In this document: positions 7,475 through 13,653 of the stretch, one piece after another
Layout: each line of letters starts with the position of its first letter
Numbering within the stretch: the first letter of the stretch is position 1
IMG/VR virus record: IMGVR_UViG_3300007346_000154
Span: 1-28,496 of that record
Reading direction: 5' to 3' (one strand)
DNA from: a virus
DNA length: 28,496 nt
Made by a program: the position numbers and the translations under genes
The notes under the pieces: generated by a model
Databases searched by the model: none
Told to the model about the DNA's origin: nothing
What the model saw: only the letters and a program-made list of their open reading frames with translations

Positions 7475-7938
7475 AGAAAAAAATTGTATCAAAAAAGAAA
7501 AATAATCAAAAATTATGCTGTAAACACTGTAAAAGTAAAAACTATGTAAAACATGGTACTTCAAGAGGTTTACCAGTATTTAAATGTAAAAAATGTAATC
7601 GTACTTGGGTTGATACTTCTTCAGCAAGAAAATTTTTAAAAAAAGCAATAGAATGCAGTCATTGTAAAAAACAAGAGGCTTTAAAAATACAAACTTTTGG
7701 TTTAATAGATGGTAGCACTAAAAATATATATGAATGTAGGAGTTGTAAGAAGTTAACTAATATAATTATACCTCCTAAGGTTGAACTTACTAATAAAGAG
7801 ATTGTAGCTATAGATAAGCTAGATATTAGTTATAAACTTGCTGAATGGAGGCAAGGATATTTGAAACGCAGGTCAGAGCCTAAAAAATATGAGCCTATGC
7901 TGTATTTCCTAGATTATTTTAATGGTATTAGTTTATAA
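7471..7938 (+). CDS. double zinc-ribbon protein (InsA/transposase-type ribbon)
   Basis: Two Cys4 zinc ribbons are visible: CxxC at residues 17-20 and 39-42 around the core KHGTSRGLPVFKCKKCNRTW, and CxxC at 62-65 and 89-92. The first closely follows the ribbon seen at the N-terminus of IS1 InsA and related transposases (CPxC...NG...RYRCxxCxRTF). The second is more divergent. Residues 95-155 are mixed and unrecognised, and no transposase catalytic core is present, so it is not a transposase but a nucleic-acid-binding adaptor or regulator. The N-terminus is strongly basic (MKKKIVSKKKNN). It starts within the stop of the previous gene (ATGA). It could control late transcription; this is inference. 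Confidence 0.65.
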   Translation: MKKKIVSKKKNNQKLCCKHCKSKNYVKHGTSRGLPVFKCKKCNRTWVDTSSARKFLKKAIECSHCKKQEALKIQTFGLIDGSTKNIYECRSCKKLTNIIIPPKVELTNKEIVAIDKLDISYKLAEWRQGYLKRRSEPKKYEPMLYFLDYFNGISL

Positions 7939-7939
7939 C

Positions 7940-8230
7940 ATGATGTACGAGCCTTACTTTTCAAAAACAAATATTATTTTAGAAGATAAATACCTGAGAA
8001 ATCTTATAGATTATCAAGAAAGTCAAAAAGCATATTTGAGACAGTTTGAAGAATATAAAAAGTTACCACTTTCTTCTAATTGGATAAAAGAAATATATGC
8101 AGCTGATGTTAATTTAACTGATTATGATCAAGATAAGATAGATTTAAAACTTAAAAAGCTAAATGCAAAACTAAGAAAACAAAAAGAAGAAAATCAGCAT
8201 AAAGAATTAAAAGAAATAGACATTATTTAA
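7940..8230 (+). CDS. hypothetical protein, 96 aa
   Basis: I place the start at ATG 7940, one base after the previous stop; an in-frame ATG at 7922 would add six residues and overlap the upstream gene. Neither has a clear ribosome-binding site. The product is highly charged and helical, ending in a coiled-coil-like lysine/glutamate stretch (LKKLNAKLRKQKEENQHKEL). No family recognised. It is the last gene of the 5460-8230 transcription unit. Confidence 0.5.
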   Translation: MMYEPYFSKTNIILEDKYLRNLIDYQESQKAYLRQFEEYKKLPLSSNWIKEIYAADVNLTDYDQDKIDLKLKKLNAKLRKQKEENQHKELKEIDII

Positions 8231-8263
8231 AAAAGCGAGCTAGCCAGAATGGGTCTGACTAGC
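8229..8263 (-). terminator. minus-strand rho-independent terminator of the recombinase operon
   Basis: On the minus strand the arms GCTAGTCAG and CTGGCTAGC (8263-8255 and 8247-8239) pair over nine positions with one G-U wobble around a seven-base loop. They are followed by four bases and then TTTTTT. On the plus strand the downstream side is ACTAACTTTG, a poor T-tract, and the wobble becomes a C-A mismatch. It therefore fits as the end of the converging WGR/recombinase operon. Confidence 0.6.
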
Positions 8264-8354
8264 ACTAACTTTGTAACCCTTTAAATTACAGAACCATTAT
8301 ATTTCCTTTATTTTCTGTAGTCAAGAGAGTTGTTTTAATTTAGGAGGTAATATT

Positions 8355-8612
8355 ATGCCTAAAAAACGAAATATACATACCTACGAACTGAGACAAGGTC
8401 ATAAAGTTGTACATAGAGGAATTACAATAGCTTTATATTTTTATAAATTTATAACCTCTATTGAGCCTTTTCTTTGTTATTTGCTCAACAGTTTTTGCAA
8501 CTTCTTCTTCGTTTTTACAGGGAATTACCTTGTAGTTGCCAAGATTACCGCCAATGCGTCCCCAAACACATATAACGTCAATAGTATTAAACAAGGTTTT
8601 TTGTTCAAATAA
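8355..8612 (+). pseudogene. truncated gene start (KKRNIHTYELRQG family) running into antisense DNA
   Basis: A very strong TTAGGAGGTAAT site and ATG at 8355 start the sequence MPKKRNIHTYELRQGHKV followed by VHRGIT. This resembles the N-terminus of a small phage/bacterial protein family whose members continue with a basic helical body. After about residue 24 (base 8426) the resemblance stops: the frame runs through the 3' end of the minus-strand WGR gene and yields an implausible hydrophobic tail. The remainder of the original gene was not found at the far side of the accessory block. I read this as a gene cut by insertion or deletion at the junction near 8425-8430. A short peptide may still be made. 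Confidence 0.55.
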
Positions 8613-8651
8613 TTTGTAATATTTATGCTGATTAGTCCAATATAAAAACAT
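8433..8651 (-). CDS. minimal WGR-domain protein, 72 aa
   Basis: The minus-strand frame encodes a protein that is little more than one WGR domain: YWTNQHKYYKLFEQKTL, then the defining VCVWGRIGG-type motif (here DVICVWGRIGG), then EEEVAKTVEQITKKRLNRGY. WGR domains bind DNA ends or strand breaks in poly(ADP-ribose) polymerases and occur alone in many bacteria, where their role is unclear. The frame is open up to 8726, overlapping the recombinase gene, but homology-like sequence begins at the ATG at 8651, 14 bases after the recombinase stop, so I chose that start. It is the last gene of the minus-strand operon. Confidence 0.7.
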   Translation of the reverse strand: MFLYWTNQHKYYKLFEQKTLFNTIDVICVWGRIGGNLGNYKVIPCKNEEEVAKTVEQITKKRLNRGYKFIKI

Positions 8652-8664
8652 AGTAAAATAGAAG

Positions 8665-9249
8665 TTAAGTTTCGGATTTGCAATGATTGTTGAGGTAGTA
8701 ATATAGGGTTGAGCGTCCAATGCCATATTTTTTAGCTAAAGCTCCTTTATGTACTTTTGTAGTATCTGTTTCTTGAGCAAGGATAGACTTAATTTCTTCC
8801 GCTTGTTCGTCAGTTAATTTACGCATACGCTTATAAACCCCACGCTCTTTCGCCTTTGCAATGCCTTCAAGTTGGCGTTCTCGTATTAGGCCATGTTCAA
8901 ATTCGGCAAAAGCCCCCATAAGAGAAAGCATAAGTTGTGACATGGGAGAGGAGCTACTAGTAAATTCTAAGCCTTCTTTTACAAAATTCACTTGAGCTTG
9001 TTTATCTGTAATAGTTTTAATAATACGGCGTAAGTCGTCTAGATTTCGTGCTAATCTATCCATACAATGTACATAAACAACATCGCCATCACGAACATAG
9101 TTAAGTAATTCTTCTAGTTTAGGACGTTTAGTATCTTTACCCGATGCATGATCGGTAAAGATTAGGTCAAGCTCCATACCATCAAGCTGTCTTTCTGTGT
9201 TTTGCAATTTAGTGCTAACTCTTACGTAGCCTATTTTTTTGCCAGTCAT
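8665..9249 (-). CDS. serine recombinase, resolvase/invertase family
   Basis: The 194-residue protein is a full small serine recombinase. The catalytic nucleophile is Ser12 in IGYVRVST; Arg65 and Arg68 lie in MDRLARNLDDL; the FVKEGLEF, MLSLMGAFAEFEHGLIRERQ segments follow. A C-terminal HTH (about 150-190, KGALAKKYGIGRSTLYYYL) binds the crossover site. Length and order match Tn3 resolvases and DNA invertases. All key residues appear present, so it should be active. It could resolve, invert or integrate; its crossover sites were not identified. It starts with ATG overlapping the stop of the 59-residue gene as ATGA, so translation is coupled. Residing with a WGR and two membrane proteins, it may be the mobilising enzyme of this accessory block. 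Confidence 0.95.
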   Translation of the reverse strand: MTGKKIGYVRVSTKLQNTERQLDGMELDLIFTDHASGKDTKRPKLEELLNYVRDGDVVYVHCMDRLARNLDDLRRIIKTITDKQAQVNFVKEGLEFTSSSSPMSQLMLSLMGAFAEFEHGLIRERQLEGIAKAKERGVYKRMRKLTDEQAEEIKSILAQETDTTKVHKGALAKKYGIGRSTLYYYLNNHCKSET

Positions 9250-9425
9250 GAGTTGTTATACTCTTGTTTTGAATTTATTATAAAATTAATCTTATTTTCT
9301 AATACCCGTACTCTTTCAGTAAGAGCTTTTTCCCTATTGGTTATAATGGTACCCATATTCCAACCCACAATACCAGGTAACACCATATACAATACAAATG
9401 TTTTTATTCGCTGTTTGTTAAGCAT
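9246..9425 (-). CDS. small single-pass membrane protein with coiled coil, 59 aa
   Basis: A minus-strand frame runs from ATG 9425 to TGA 9246-9248, whose bases overlap the recombinase ATG (ATGA). The product has a basic start (MLNKQRIK), a hydrophobic segment at about residues 9-30 (TFVLYMVLPGIVGWNMGTII), then an amphipathic charged helix (NREKALTERVRVLENKINFI). It begins 13 bases after the DUF1640-like gene stops. Family unknown. The exact ATGA overlap and short upstream gap argue strongly that it is translated. Confidence 0.6.
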   Translation of the reverse strand: MLNKQRIKTFVLYMVLPGIVGWNMGTIITNREKALTERVRVLENKINFIINSKQEYNNS

Positions 9426-9438
9426 AAGAAAGAGAATT

Positions 9439-9687
9439 TTATTTAAACCAGAGACCTACTATCAATAATAAATTAGTAAGAAACATTGGAGTAATCCATT
9501 TTAATAAATCAAACTTAGCTTTATATATAGCAAGCTCTATATCCGACCTAAGTTGATTGATATCAGTTTTATTAGCAAAATCGTTTTGATCTTTGCTAGT
9601 TACTCTAATAATAGTTTCGGCCTGTTTCTTTTCAAAACCTGCTGCTATTAAATCTTCTATTAATGTATGTGTATCAATTAATGCCAT
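9439..9687 (-). CDS. DUF1640-like coiled-coil membrane protein, 82 aa
   Basis: The order of elements fits small bacterial/phage DUF1640 (CCDC90-like) proteins: an N-terminal DTHTLIEDLIAAGFEKKQAE segment, a short linker, a helix of the pattern FANKTDINQLRSDIELA, and a C-terminal membrane helix (about residues 62-80, LKWITPMFLTNLLLIVGLW). The mitochondrial relatives regulate calcium uptake; the bacterial and phage ones have no established role. It heads the minus-strand operon and has the palindrome at 9720-9740 some 33 bases upstream. Confidence 0.7.
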   Translation of the reverse strand: MALIDTHTLIEDLIAAGFEKKQAETIIRVTSKDQNDFANKTDINQLRSDIELAIYKAKFDLLKWITPMFLTNLLLIVGLWFK

Positions 9688-9719
9688 AATAATTTTTCTT
9701 GCTAATGTTGTTTAATTAG

Positions 9720-9740
9720 TTTAATACATATAGTATTAAA
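9720..9740. promoter_or_regulatory. palindromic operator-like site before the minus-strand operon
   Basis: TTTAATAC and GTATTAAA are perfect inverted 8-bp arms around ATATA, 33 bases upstream of the DUF1640-like start. It is the expected place for an operator, and the AT-rich core (TATGTATTAAA on the minus strand, with TGGACA upstream) may itself include the promoter. No regulator can be named. Confidence 0.4.
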
Positions 9741-9842
9741 TGTCCAGTTAAAAAGCAAATAACTTTATTAGACATAAGAAAGATATAAAATTATTTATTG
9801 TTTAACTACTACACCATTTAGACAATATTAATATTAAGGATA

Positions 9843-9995
9843 ATGATATTAAAAATATTAGAAGAAGATATAAATCGTTTTGTAGAAAATGAAAAAAAAG
9901 AAATTGAGAAGTTAATTGAATTTTCACTAAATGAATTTAAATCTACTGAAAATAAAGAAGTCACAAAAATAATCAAAGATTCTCTAAAATCTTGA
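9843..9995 (+). CDS. possible small protein, 50 aa
   Basis: ATG at 9843 opens 50 codons of a highly charged, helix-prone peptide (KILEEDINRFVENEKKEIE) ending in TGA. AAGGA is present but only two bases before the ATG, which is too close for efficient initiation. It fills part of the 360-base gap between the divergent DUF1640-like gene and the first antitoxin. No homology recognised; the composition is gene-like but proof is weak. Confidence 0.3.
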   Translation: MILKILEEDINRFVENEKKEIEKLIEFSLNEFKSTENKEVTKIIKDSLKS

Positions 9996-10014
9996 TTTGT
10001 TACTAAGTTTGTAA

Positions 10015-10036
10015 TATAATGCTATTAAATAATAGC
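10015..10036 (+). promoter_or_regulatory. promoter and operator of the first toxin-antitoxin module
   Basis: A TATAAT -10 box (10015-10020) abuts a perfect inverted repeat, GCTATT-AAAT-AATAGC (10021-10036), covering the expected transcription start. RHH antitoxins bind such repeats to repress their own operon, so this is the likely autoregulatory operator. AAGAGG follows as the antitoxin's ribosome-binding site. Confidence 0.6.
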
Positions 10037-10047
10037 AAGAGGTTAAT

Positions 10048-10290
10048 ATGAGTGCAATTACAATACGTATTCCAGATTCATTACATAATGATTTAAATGT
10101 AGTGGCTAAATATCAAGATAAGCCTAAAAGTCGTGTTATAAAAAGAGCGTTAGAAAATTATATTTTAGATATTCTTGAGGATATAGAAGATATAAAAGCT
10201 GCAGATGAAGCTATAGCAAGAATAGAAGCTGGTGGTAAAACATATTCATGGGAAGAAGTACAGAGGGAATGTGGATTATTGGACGATTAG
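10048..10290 (+). CDS. ribbon-helix-helix antitoxin (RelB/CopG type)
   Basis: The 80-residue protein begins with the RHH strand and helices (ITIRIPDSLHNDLNVVAKYQ, then KSRVIKRALENYI), the DNA-binding and dimerising unit. The C-terminal part (ADEAIARIEAGGKTYSWEEV) is the usual toxin-neutralising tail of RelB-like antitoxins paired with RelE. It would repress its own promoter through the palindrome at 10021-10036 and neutralise the toxin encoded by the overlapping next gene. Confidence 0.9.
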   Translation: MSAITIRIPDSLHNDLNVVAKYQDKPKSRVIKRALENYILDILEDIEDIKAADEAIARIEAGGKTYSWEEVQRECGLLDD

Positions 10291-10543
10291 ATTAGAGGAA
10301 GAGGCTAAAAAACAATTAAAGAAACTTGATTTTGATACACGTAAGTTAATTCAGAACTATATCAATACCAGGATACTATCTTGTGGTAACCCAAGAGATA
10401 AAGGCAAGGCATTAACTGGTAATAGAAAAGGCCAATGGCGTTATCGGGTAAACAAGTATCGTATTGTTTGTCGTATTCAAGATGAAGTGCTTACAATCTT
10501 AGTATTACAAATTGCCAAGCGTGATGTTGTATATGATGATTAA
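10271..10543 (+). CDS. relE: RelE-family mRNA interferase toxin
   Basis: Residues from WTIRLEEEAKKQLKKLDFDT follow the RelE/ParE fold start; the core has GNPRDKGKALTGNRKGQWRY, then the RYRVNKYRIVCRIQDEVLTI strand pair and the closing VLQIAKRDVVYDD. RelE toxins cut mRNA at the ribosomal A site. I chose GTG 10271 (preceded by AGAGGG) because it places WTI near the N-terminus as in relatives; an in-frame ATG at 10232 would add 13 untypical residues and lengthen the overlap with the antitoxin. Overlap with the antitoxin gene is 20 bases. Confidence 0.9.
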   Translation: MDYWTIRLEEEAKKQLKKLDFDTRKLIQNYINTRILSCGNPRDKGKALTGNRKGQWRYRVNKYRIVCRIQDEVLTILVLQIAKRDVVYDD

Positions 10544-10553
10544 CTTCAGCATT

Positions 10554-10579
10554 TAAAAAAGTGGCGAGTACTTGCCACT
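10554..10579 (-). terminator. hairpin with T-run on the minus strand after the first toxin gene
   Basis: AGTGGC and GCCACT pair (10560-10565 with 10574-10579), extended by a G-U and an A-U pair to leave a GTAC loop. The minus strand continues with TTTTTT, giving a classical terminator in that direction; the plus-strand side continues AATAAAAATTT and is weak. No minus-strand gene lies just upstream, so it may block antisense transcripts, or serve as a plus-strand 3'-end stabiliser. Confidence 0.45.
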
Positions 10580-10608
10580 AATAAAAATTTATAGCTACAG
10601 CTGGCTGG

Positions 10609-10740
10609 TGCTATAATTAATAGTTTTACTTCTAGACACGAAGCCAAACATAAAGTAGAGTAAGCCTATCATGTCATGATGGTTAATGTTAAAATAGAGG
10701 TCAGCTTGAGTGTCTGCTCAAGCTCCTCGGTTCTTTCTTG
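10609..10740 (+). ncRNA. possible small RNA between the two toxin-antitoxin modules
   Basis: The 257-base gap 10544-10800 holds no gene. An extended -10 box TGCTATAAT at 10609-10617 would start a transcript near 10624. Downstream lie a perfect ATCATG-T-CATGAT inverted repeat (10668-10680) and a strong hairpin: AGCTTGAG / CTCAAGCT around TGTCTG (10703-10724), lengthened after a two-base bulge by GAGG / CCTC (10697-10700, 10725-10728). The sequence then reads GGTTCTTTCTTG, a weak terminator-like T-rich run. A transcript of about 115 nt is conceivable; equally these may be leader structures. Confidence 0.35.
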
Positions 10741-10756
10741 TATCATATATATTATA

Positions 10757-10791
10757 TTGACTTACAACTAAAAAAGACCTATAAATAAGTC
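10757..10791 (+). promoter_or_regulatory. promoter and operator of the second toxin-antitoxin module
   Basis: TTGACT (10757-10762) and TATAAA (10780-10785) are spaced by 17 bases, a good sigma-70-type promoter. An imperfect palindrome GACCTA-TAAA-TAAGTC (10776-10791) covers the -10, and a further GACTTA copy overlaps the -35. This arrangement fits autorepression by the antitoxin. Confidence 0.6.
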
Positions 10792-10812
10792 ATAAATAAT
10801 ATGGTAATGTTT

Positions 10813-11061
10813 ATGAGTTACGAAATTTTATCCAACATGGCAACAAGTATATCTGAGCTAAAGAAAAATCCTATGGCAGTTATTAAGAGTGCACAAGGTG
10901 ATGCACTGGCAATATTAAACCATAATAAGCCCGTAGGATATTGTGTTCCTCCTAAAATATATGAAGCAATGCTTGATATAATAGACGATTTGGAGCTTGT
11001 TAAAATTGTAGAAGAGCGTTTACAAGAAGAAGCTATAGCAGTAAATATAGATGACTTATAA
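10813..11061 (+). CDS. Phd/YefM (StbD-type) antitoxin
   Basis: The sequence YEILSNMATSISELKKNPMA, then ALAILNHNKPVGYCVPPKIYE, follows the Phd/YefM-StbD antitoxin pattern almost residue for residue, the N-terminal part binding DNA and the acidic C-terminus (EERLQEEAIAVNIDDL) wrapping the toxin. Frame-matched ATGs occur at 10801, 10807 and 10813; I prefer 10813 because family members start a few residues before ILSNMAT, but none has a clear ribosome-binding site. It overlaps the toxin gene by 11 bases. Confidence 0.9.
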   Translation: MSYEILSNMATSISELKKNPMAVIKSAQGDALAILNHNKPVGYCVPPKIYEAMLDIIDDLELVKIVEERLQEEAIAVNIDDL

Positions 11062-11335
11062 GTTATTATTTTTGCCATCTGCTAAAAAGGAATGGAATAA
11101 ACTATCTCATGAAATACGAGGGCAGTTTAAAAAGAAATTAAAAGAAAGATTGGAAAATCCAGTTGTTCCCAAAGATAAATTAATTCGTATGAATAACTGT
11201 TATAAAATTAAGTTAAGGAGTAGCGGATATAGGCTTGTATACAAAGTGATAGACAAAACAATATCAGTTCAAGTTATTGCGGTAGGTGTTAGAGATAAAC
11301 TAAAAATATACGATATAGCTAAAGAAAGGCTATAA
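11051..11335 (+). CDS. relE: RelE/StbE-family toxin
   Basis: This 94-residue protein has the compact RelE fold: KLLFLPSAKKEWNKLSHEIR, a basic helix (KKKLKERLENP), then CYKIKLRSSGYRLVYKVID with the catalytic-region Arg/Tyr residues and the closing IAVGVRDKLKIYDIA. Length and order are full. It pairs with the Phd/StbD-type antitoxin just upstream, forming a second, unrelated type II module 0.8 kb from the first. Such modules stabilise mobile DNA or act in abortive responses to infection. Confidence 0.92.
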   Translation: MTYKLLFLPSAKKEWNKLSHEIRGQFKKKLKERLENPVVPKDKLIRMNNCYKIKLRSSGYRLVYKVIDKTISVQVIAVGVRDKLKIYDIAKERL

Positions 11336-11344
11336 TCTTTTTTA

Positions 11345-11353
11345 TGCTATAAT
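11345..11353 (+). promoter_or_regulatory. extended -10 promoter of the packaging genes
   Basis: TGCTATAAT is an extended -10 box 35 bases before the ATG at 11388; transcription would start near 11360. It restarts transcription after the toxin-antitoxin block and probably serves the small KKPGALR protein and the large terminase. Confidence 0.45.
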
Positions 11354-11387
11354 ACAAAATATCAATAACTAACTGACACTAATAGAT

Positions 11388-11573
11388 ATGAGTAGAGCTA
11401 AAAAGAACTGGATTGAATCCGCAGTAAAAAAACCAGGTGCATTACGTAAGAGTTTAAAAGTAAAAGCTGGAGAAGATATTCCAAAAAATAAACTAGATAA
11501 AGCTCTTAATTCTAAAAATAAATTAACCGCAAAACGAGCAAGACTAGCCAAAACTTTAAAAAAGTTTCACTAA
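11388..11573 (+). CDS. small basic phage protein (KKPGALR family) before terL
   Basis: The 61-residue, lysine-rich protein contains KKPGALRKSLKVKAGEDIPK and ends in KRARLAKTLKKF. Proteins of this pattern are common in phages, often near packaging and structural genes, with no established function; the charge suggests nucleic-acid or capsid binding. It ends six bases before the terminase ATG, whose AAGGAG site overlaps its stop region, so the two are one unit. Confidence 0.7.
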   Translation: MSRAKKNWIESAVKKPGALRKSLKVKAGEDIPKNKLDKALNSKNKLTAKRARLAKTLKKFH

Positions 11574-11579
11574 GGAGAT

Positions 11580-13193
11580 TTGATGTCGATTACTCAAATA
11601 CTCAAACAATTTAAAAATGACGGAAACTTACTATCTCATATTAAGAACATTGGATTACAATATAGAGTACAAGCTTCTTTCCATGAATTCATCAAGCAAG
11701 CATGGTCTGCAATTGAAGGTGGTGTAAGTTTTGTCGATAGCTGGCATATACAAGCAATAGCCGAACATTTAGAAGCTTGTTATCGCAGGGACATAAAAAA
11801 ACTCCTAATCAATATCCCGCCAAGAACAAGCAAAAGCACAATAGTATCTGTGATGTTTCCTGCTTGGGTATGGCTGCATAATCCAGAGGAAAAGTTTCTC
11901 TACTCTTCTTATGCTGGTTCACTTTCAATAGAACATTCCTTAAAATGTAGAAGATTAATAGAGAGCAACTGGTATCAAGAACGTTTTGGTGATTTATACC
12001 AATTGTCTCGTGACCAGAAAGCTAAGGGATTTTTTGACAACAATAAAAAAGGTACTCGTATAGCTACATCTGTTGGAGCAAGTGCAACTGGTAAAGGTGG
12101 AAATTTCTTAATAGTTGATGATGGCAATAATGTACAAGATGGAGAGAGCGAAGTCAAACGTAAGGCTACAATTGAGTGGTTAGATAGCGTATGGTCTACT
12201 AGGCTTAATAATCCTAAAAATGATGTGCAAATTATTATCCAGCAAAGATTGCACGAAGAAGATATTACTGGTCATATTATAGATAATGACATAGATAATG
12301 AATGGGTCAAACTAATTCTACCCATGGAATATGAGTATGTTCGCAAAGCACAAACTGTAGTTCTACCATCGACTAACGGCAAAGTTTGGCAAGACCCCAG
12401 AAAAGAAGAAGGCGAGTTACTATGTGAGCAAAGATTTTCGCTTGAAGAAATAAGGCAATATAAACATAGATTAGGCTCCTATGGCTATGCTGGCCAGTAC
12501 CAACAAAGACCAGCACCAGAAGAAGGTGGGATTATTCAAAAATCATGGTTTAGATGGTGGAAAGAAGAAACTCCCCCTGAGATACAATTCATTGTGCAAA
12601 GTTGGGATACTGCGCTTACTGCTAATGAAATGTCCGCATATTCAGCCTGTACTACTTGGGGAGTATTCTTAGACCATAATTATATAGAGCATTTAATCTT
12701 ACTTGGTATGTGGCGTGGGCGAGTTGAATACCCAGAACTTAGAGAAATGGCTAAACGTTTGTATTTTGACTACCGAGATAATGGCAAGGAACATAACCCT
12801 AAATTTAAAGGTAGGCAACCTGATTTATGTTTAGTAGAGGCAAAAGCTTCAGGCGACCCATTAATACAAGATTTAGCAGCAGGTGGAATTAGAGCAGTAG
12901 CATTTAATCCGAATAAATATGGCGATAAAATTCAAAGAGTTAGATTAGTTACTCCGCTTATAGAAGGAGGCAGAGTATGGCTTCCAGCTATGCATCCTAA
13001 ATATAATTCTTTGCGTCCTCATGCAGAAGAGTTTCTAGAAGAGGTAGCCACTTTTCCAAATAGTACATCAAGAGATTTAGTAGATACCATGACTCAAAGT
13101 TTACTTAAATTAAAGGATGGGAAATACTTGCTTAATCCTAAAGATGAAAGGCCAGAACCTCCTGATTATCACAAACCTAAGAAAGTATATTAG
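11580..13193 (+). CDS. terL: terminase large subunit
   Basis: This 537-residue protein is the ATP-driven DNA-packaging motor and headful or site-specific nuclease. The N-terminal ATPase has a Walker A variant PPRTSKST (Lys about residue 85), followed by the SYAGSLSIEHS region and Walker B FLIVDDGNN (Asp 180-181). The C-terminal RNase H-like nuclease begins near residue 340 with QSWDTALT (Asp about 343) and contains LVEAKASGDPLIQDL. Domain order and length match the psiM2 ORF9-like TerL group. TAAGGAGAT precedes the ATG. It is 4.3 kb from the probable small subunit. Confidence 0.95.
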   Translation: MMSITQILKQFKNDGNLLSHIKNIGLQYRVQASFHEFIKQAWSAIEGGVSFVDSWHIQAIAEHLEACYRRDIKKLLINIPPRTSKSTIVSVMFPAWVWLHNPEEKFLYSSYAGSLSIEHSLKCRRLIESNWYQERFGDLYQLSRDQKAKGFFDNNKKGTRIATSVGASATGKGGNFLIVDDGNNVQDGESEVKRKATIEWLDSVWSTRLNNPKNDVQIIIQQRLHEEDITGHIIDNDIDNEWVKLILPMEYEYVRKAQTVVLPSTNGKVWQDPRKEEGELLCEQRFSLEEIRQYKHRLGSYGYAGQYQQRPAPEEGGIIQKSWFRWWKEETPPEIQFIVQSWDTALTANEMSAYSACTTWGVFLDHNYIEHLILLGMWRGRVEYPELREMAKRLYFDYRDNGKEHNPKFKGRQPDLCLVEAKASGDPLIQDLAAGGIRAVAFNPNKYGDKIQRVRLVTPLIEGGRVWLPAMHPKYNSLRPHAEEFLEEVATFPNSTSRDLVDTMTQSLLKLKDGKYLLNPKDERPEPPDYHKPKKVY

Positions 13194-13208
13194 AGATTAG
13201 ATAGCAAA

Positions 13209-13610
13209 TTACTCGTTACAATGAAAATTATCAACAAAATATTTTTGCATGATACACTTAATTTCATATTCATCCAGCTTCATCTGATGTTTATTAATAT
13301 GTAATATGGGTATTTCAAAATCTCTAAATGCAATAATAACCTCAGAAGAACTAGCTTTTTTTGCATCAGTAACTATTGGAAAATAAATAGGAAAATCTTT
13401 ATCAACATTTTTGCCAAAAGGTTGGAAAATATTACCTGATTTTTCTATGCGTATTTTATAACTATTAACAGTACCAACAACAAGATAGCCAACTTCCTTT
13501 CCAATAACAAAGAAGTCATCAGATGAATTTATTTTTTGAACAAGTTCGTCTATATCAGATTTAACTTCTTTTATGTCGGATTTATTAATTTTCTTAGCTT
13601 TTTTCGTCAT
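13209..13610 (-). CDS. minus-strand moron between terL and portal, 133 aa
   Basis: This is the only minus-strand gene of the morphogenesis region. It converges on terL with a 15-base gap and diverges from the portal promoter. The product begins with a basic, probably coiled segment (KKAKKINKSDIKEVKSDIDE), then a beta-rich body with alternating hydrophobic residues (FFVIGKEVGYLVVGT, EVIIAFRDFEIPILHI). No signal peptide, membrane segment or recognised domain. ACAGGT lies upstream of the ATG. Opposite orientation and isolated promoter are the marks of a moron expressed independently of the lytic genes; function unknown. Confidence 0.7.
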   Translation of the reverse strand: MTKKAKKINKSDIKEVKSDIDELVQKINSSDDFFVIGKEVGYLVVGTVNSYKIRIEKSGNIFQPFGKNVDKDFPIYFPIVTDAKKASSSEVIIAFRDFEIPILHINKHQMKLDEYEIKCIMQKYFVDNFHCNE

Positions 13611-13620
13611 TTTTTACCTG

Positions 13621-13629
13621 TGTTATAAT
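13621..13629 (+). promoter_or_regulatory. extended -10 promoter before the portal gene
   Basis: TGTTATAAT lies 24 bases before the portal ATG at 13654, giving a short leader. The box is nearly symmetric (ATTATAACA on the other strand), so it might also fire toward the minus-strand gene at 13610. Confidence 0.45.
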
Positions 13630-13653
13630 AGTGAATAAGAATATTTGCTTAAT

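Noticed and set aside
7471-7938. IS1-type transposase
   Set aside because: Only zinc ribbons are present; there is no catalytic domain and no terminal inverted repeats were seen.
9202-9468. 88-residue plus-strand open frame
   Set aside because: It lies opposite the 59-residue minus-strand gene, which has exact ATGA coupling to the recombinase and a sensible sequence.
12481-12672. 63-residue plus-strand frame within terL
   Set aside because: It is an alternative frame inside the intact terminase gene without a ribosome-binding site.
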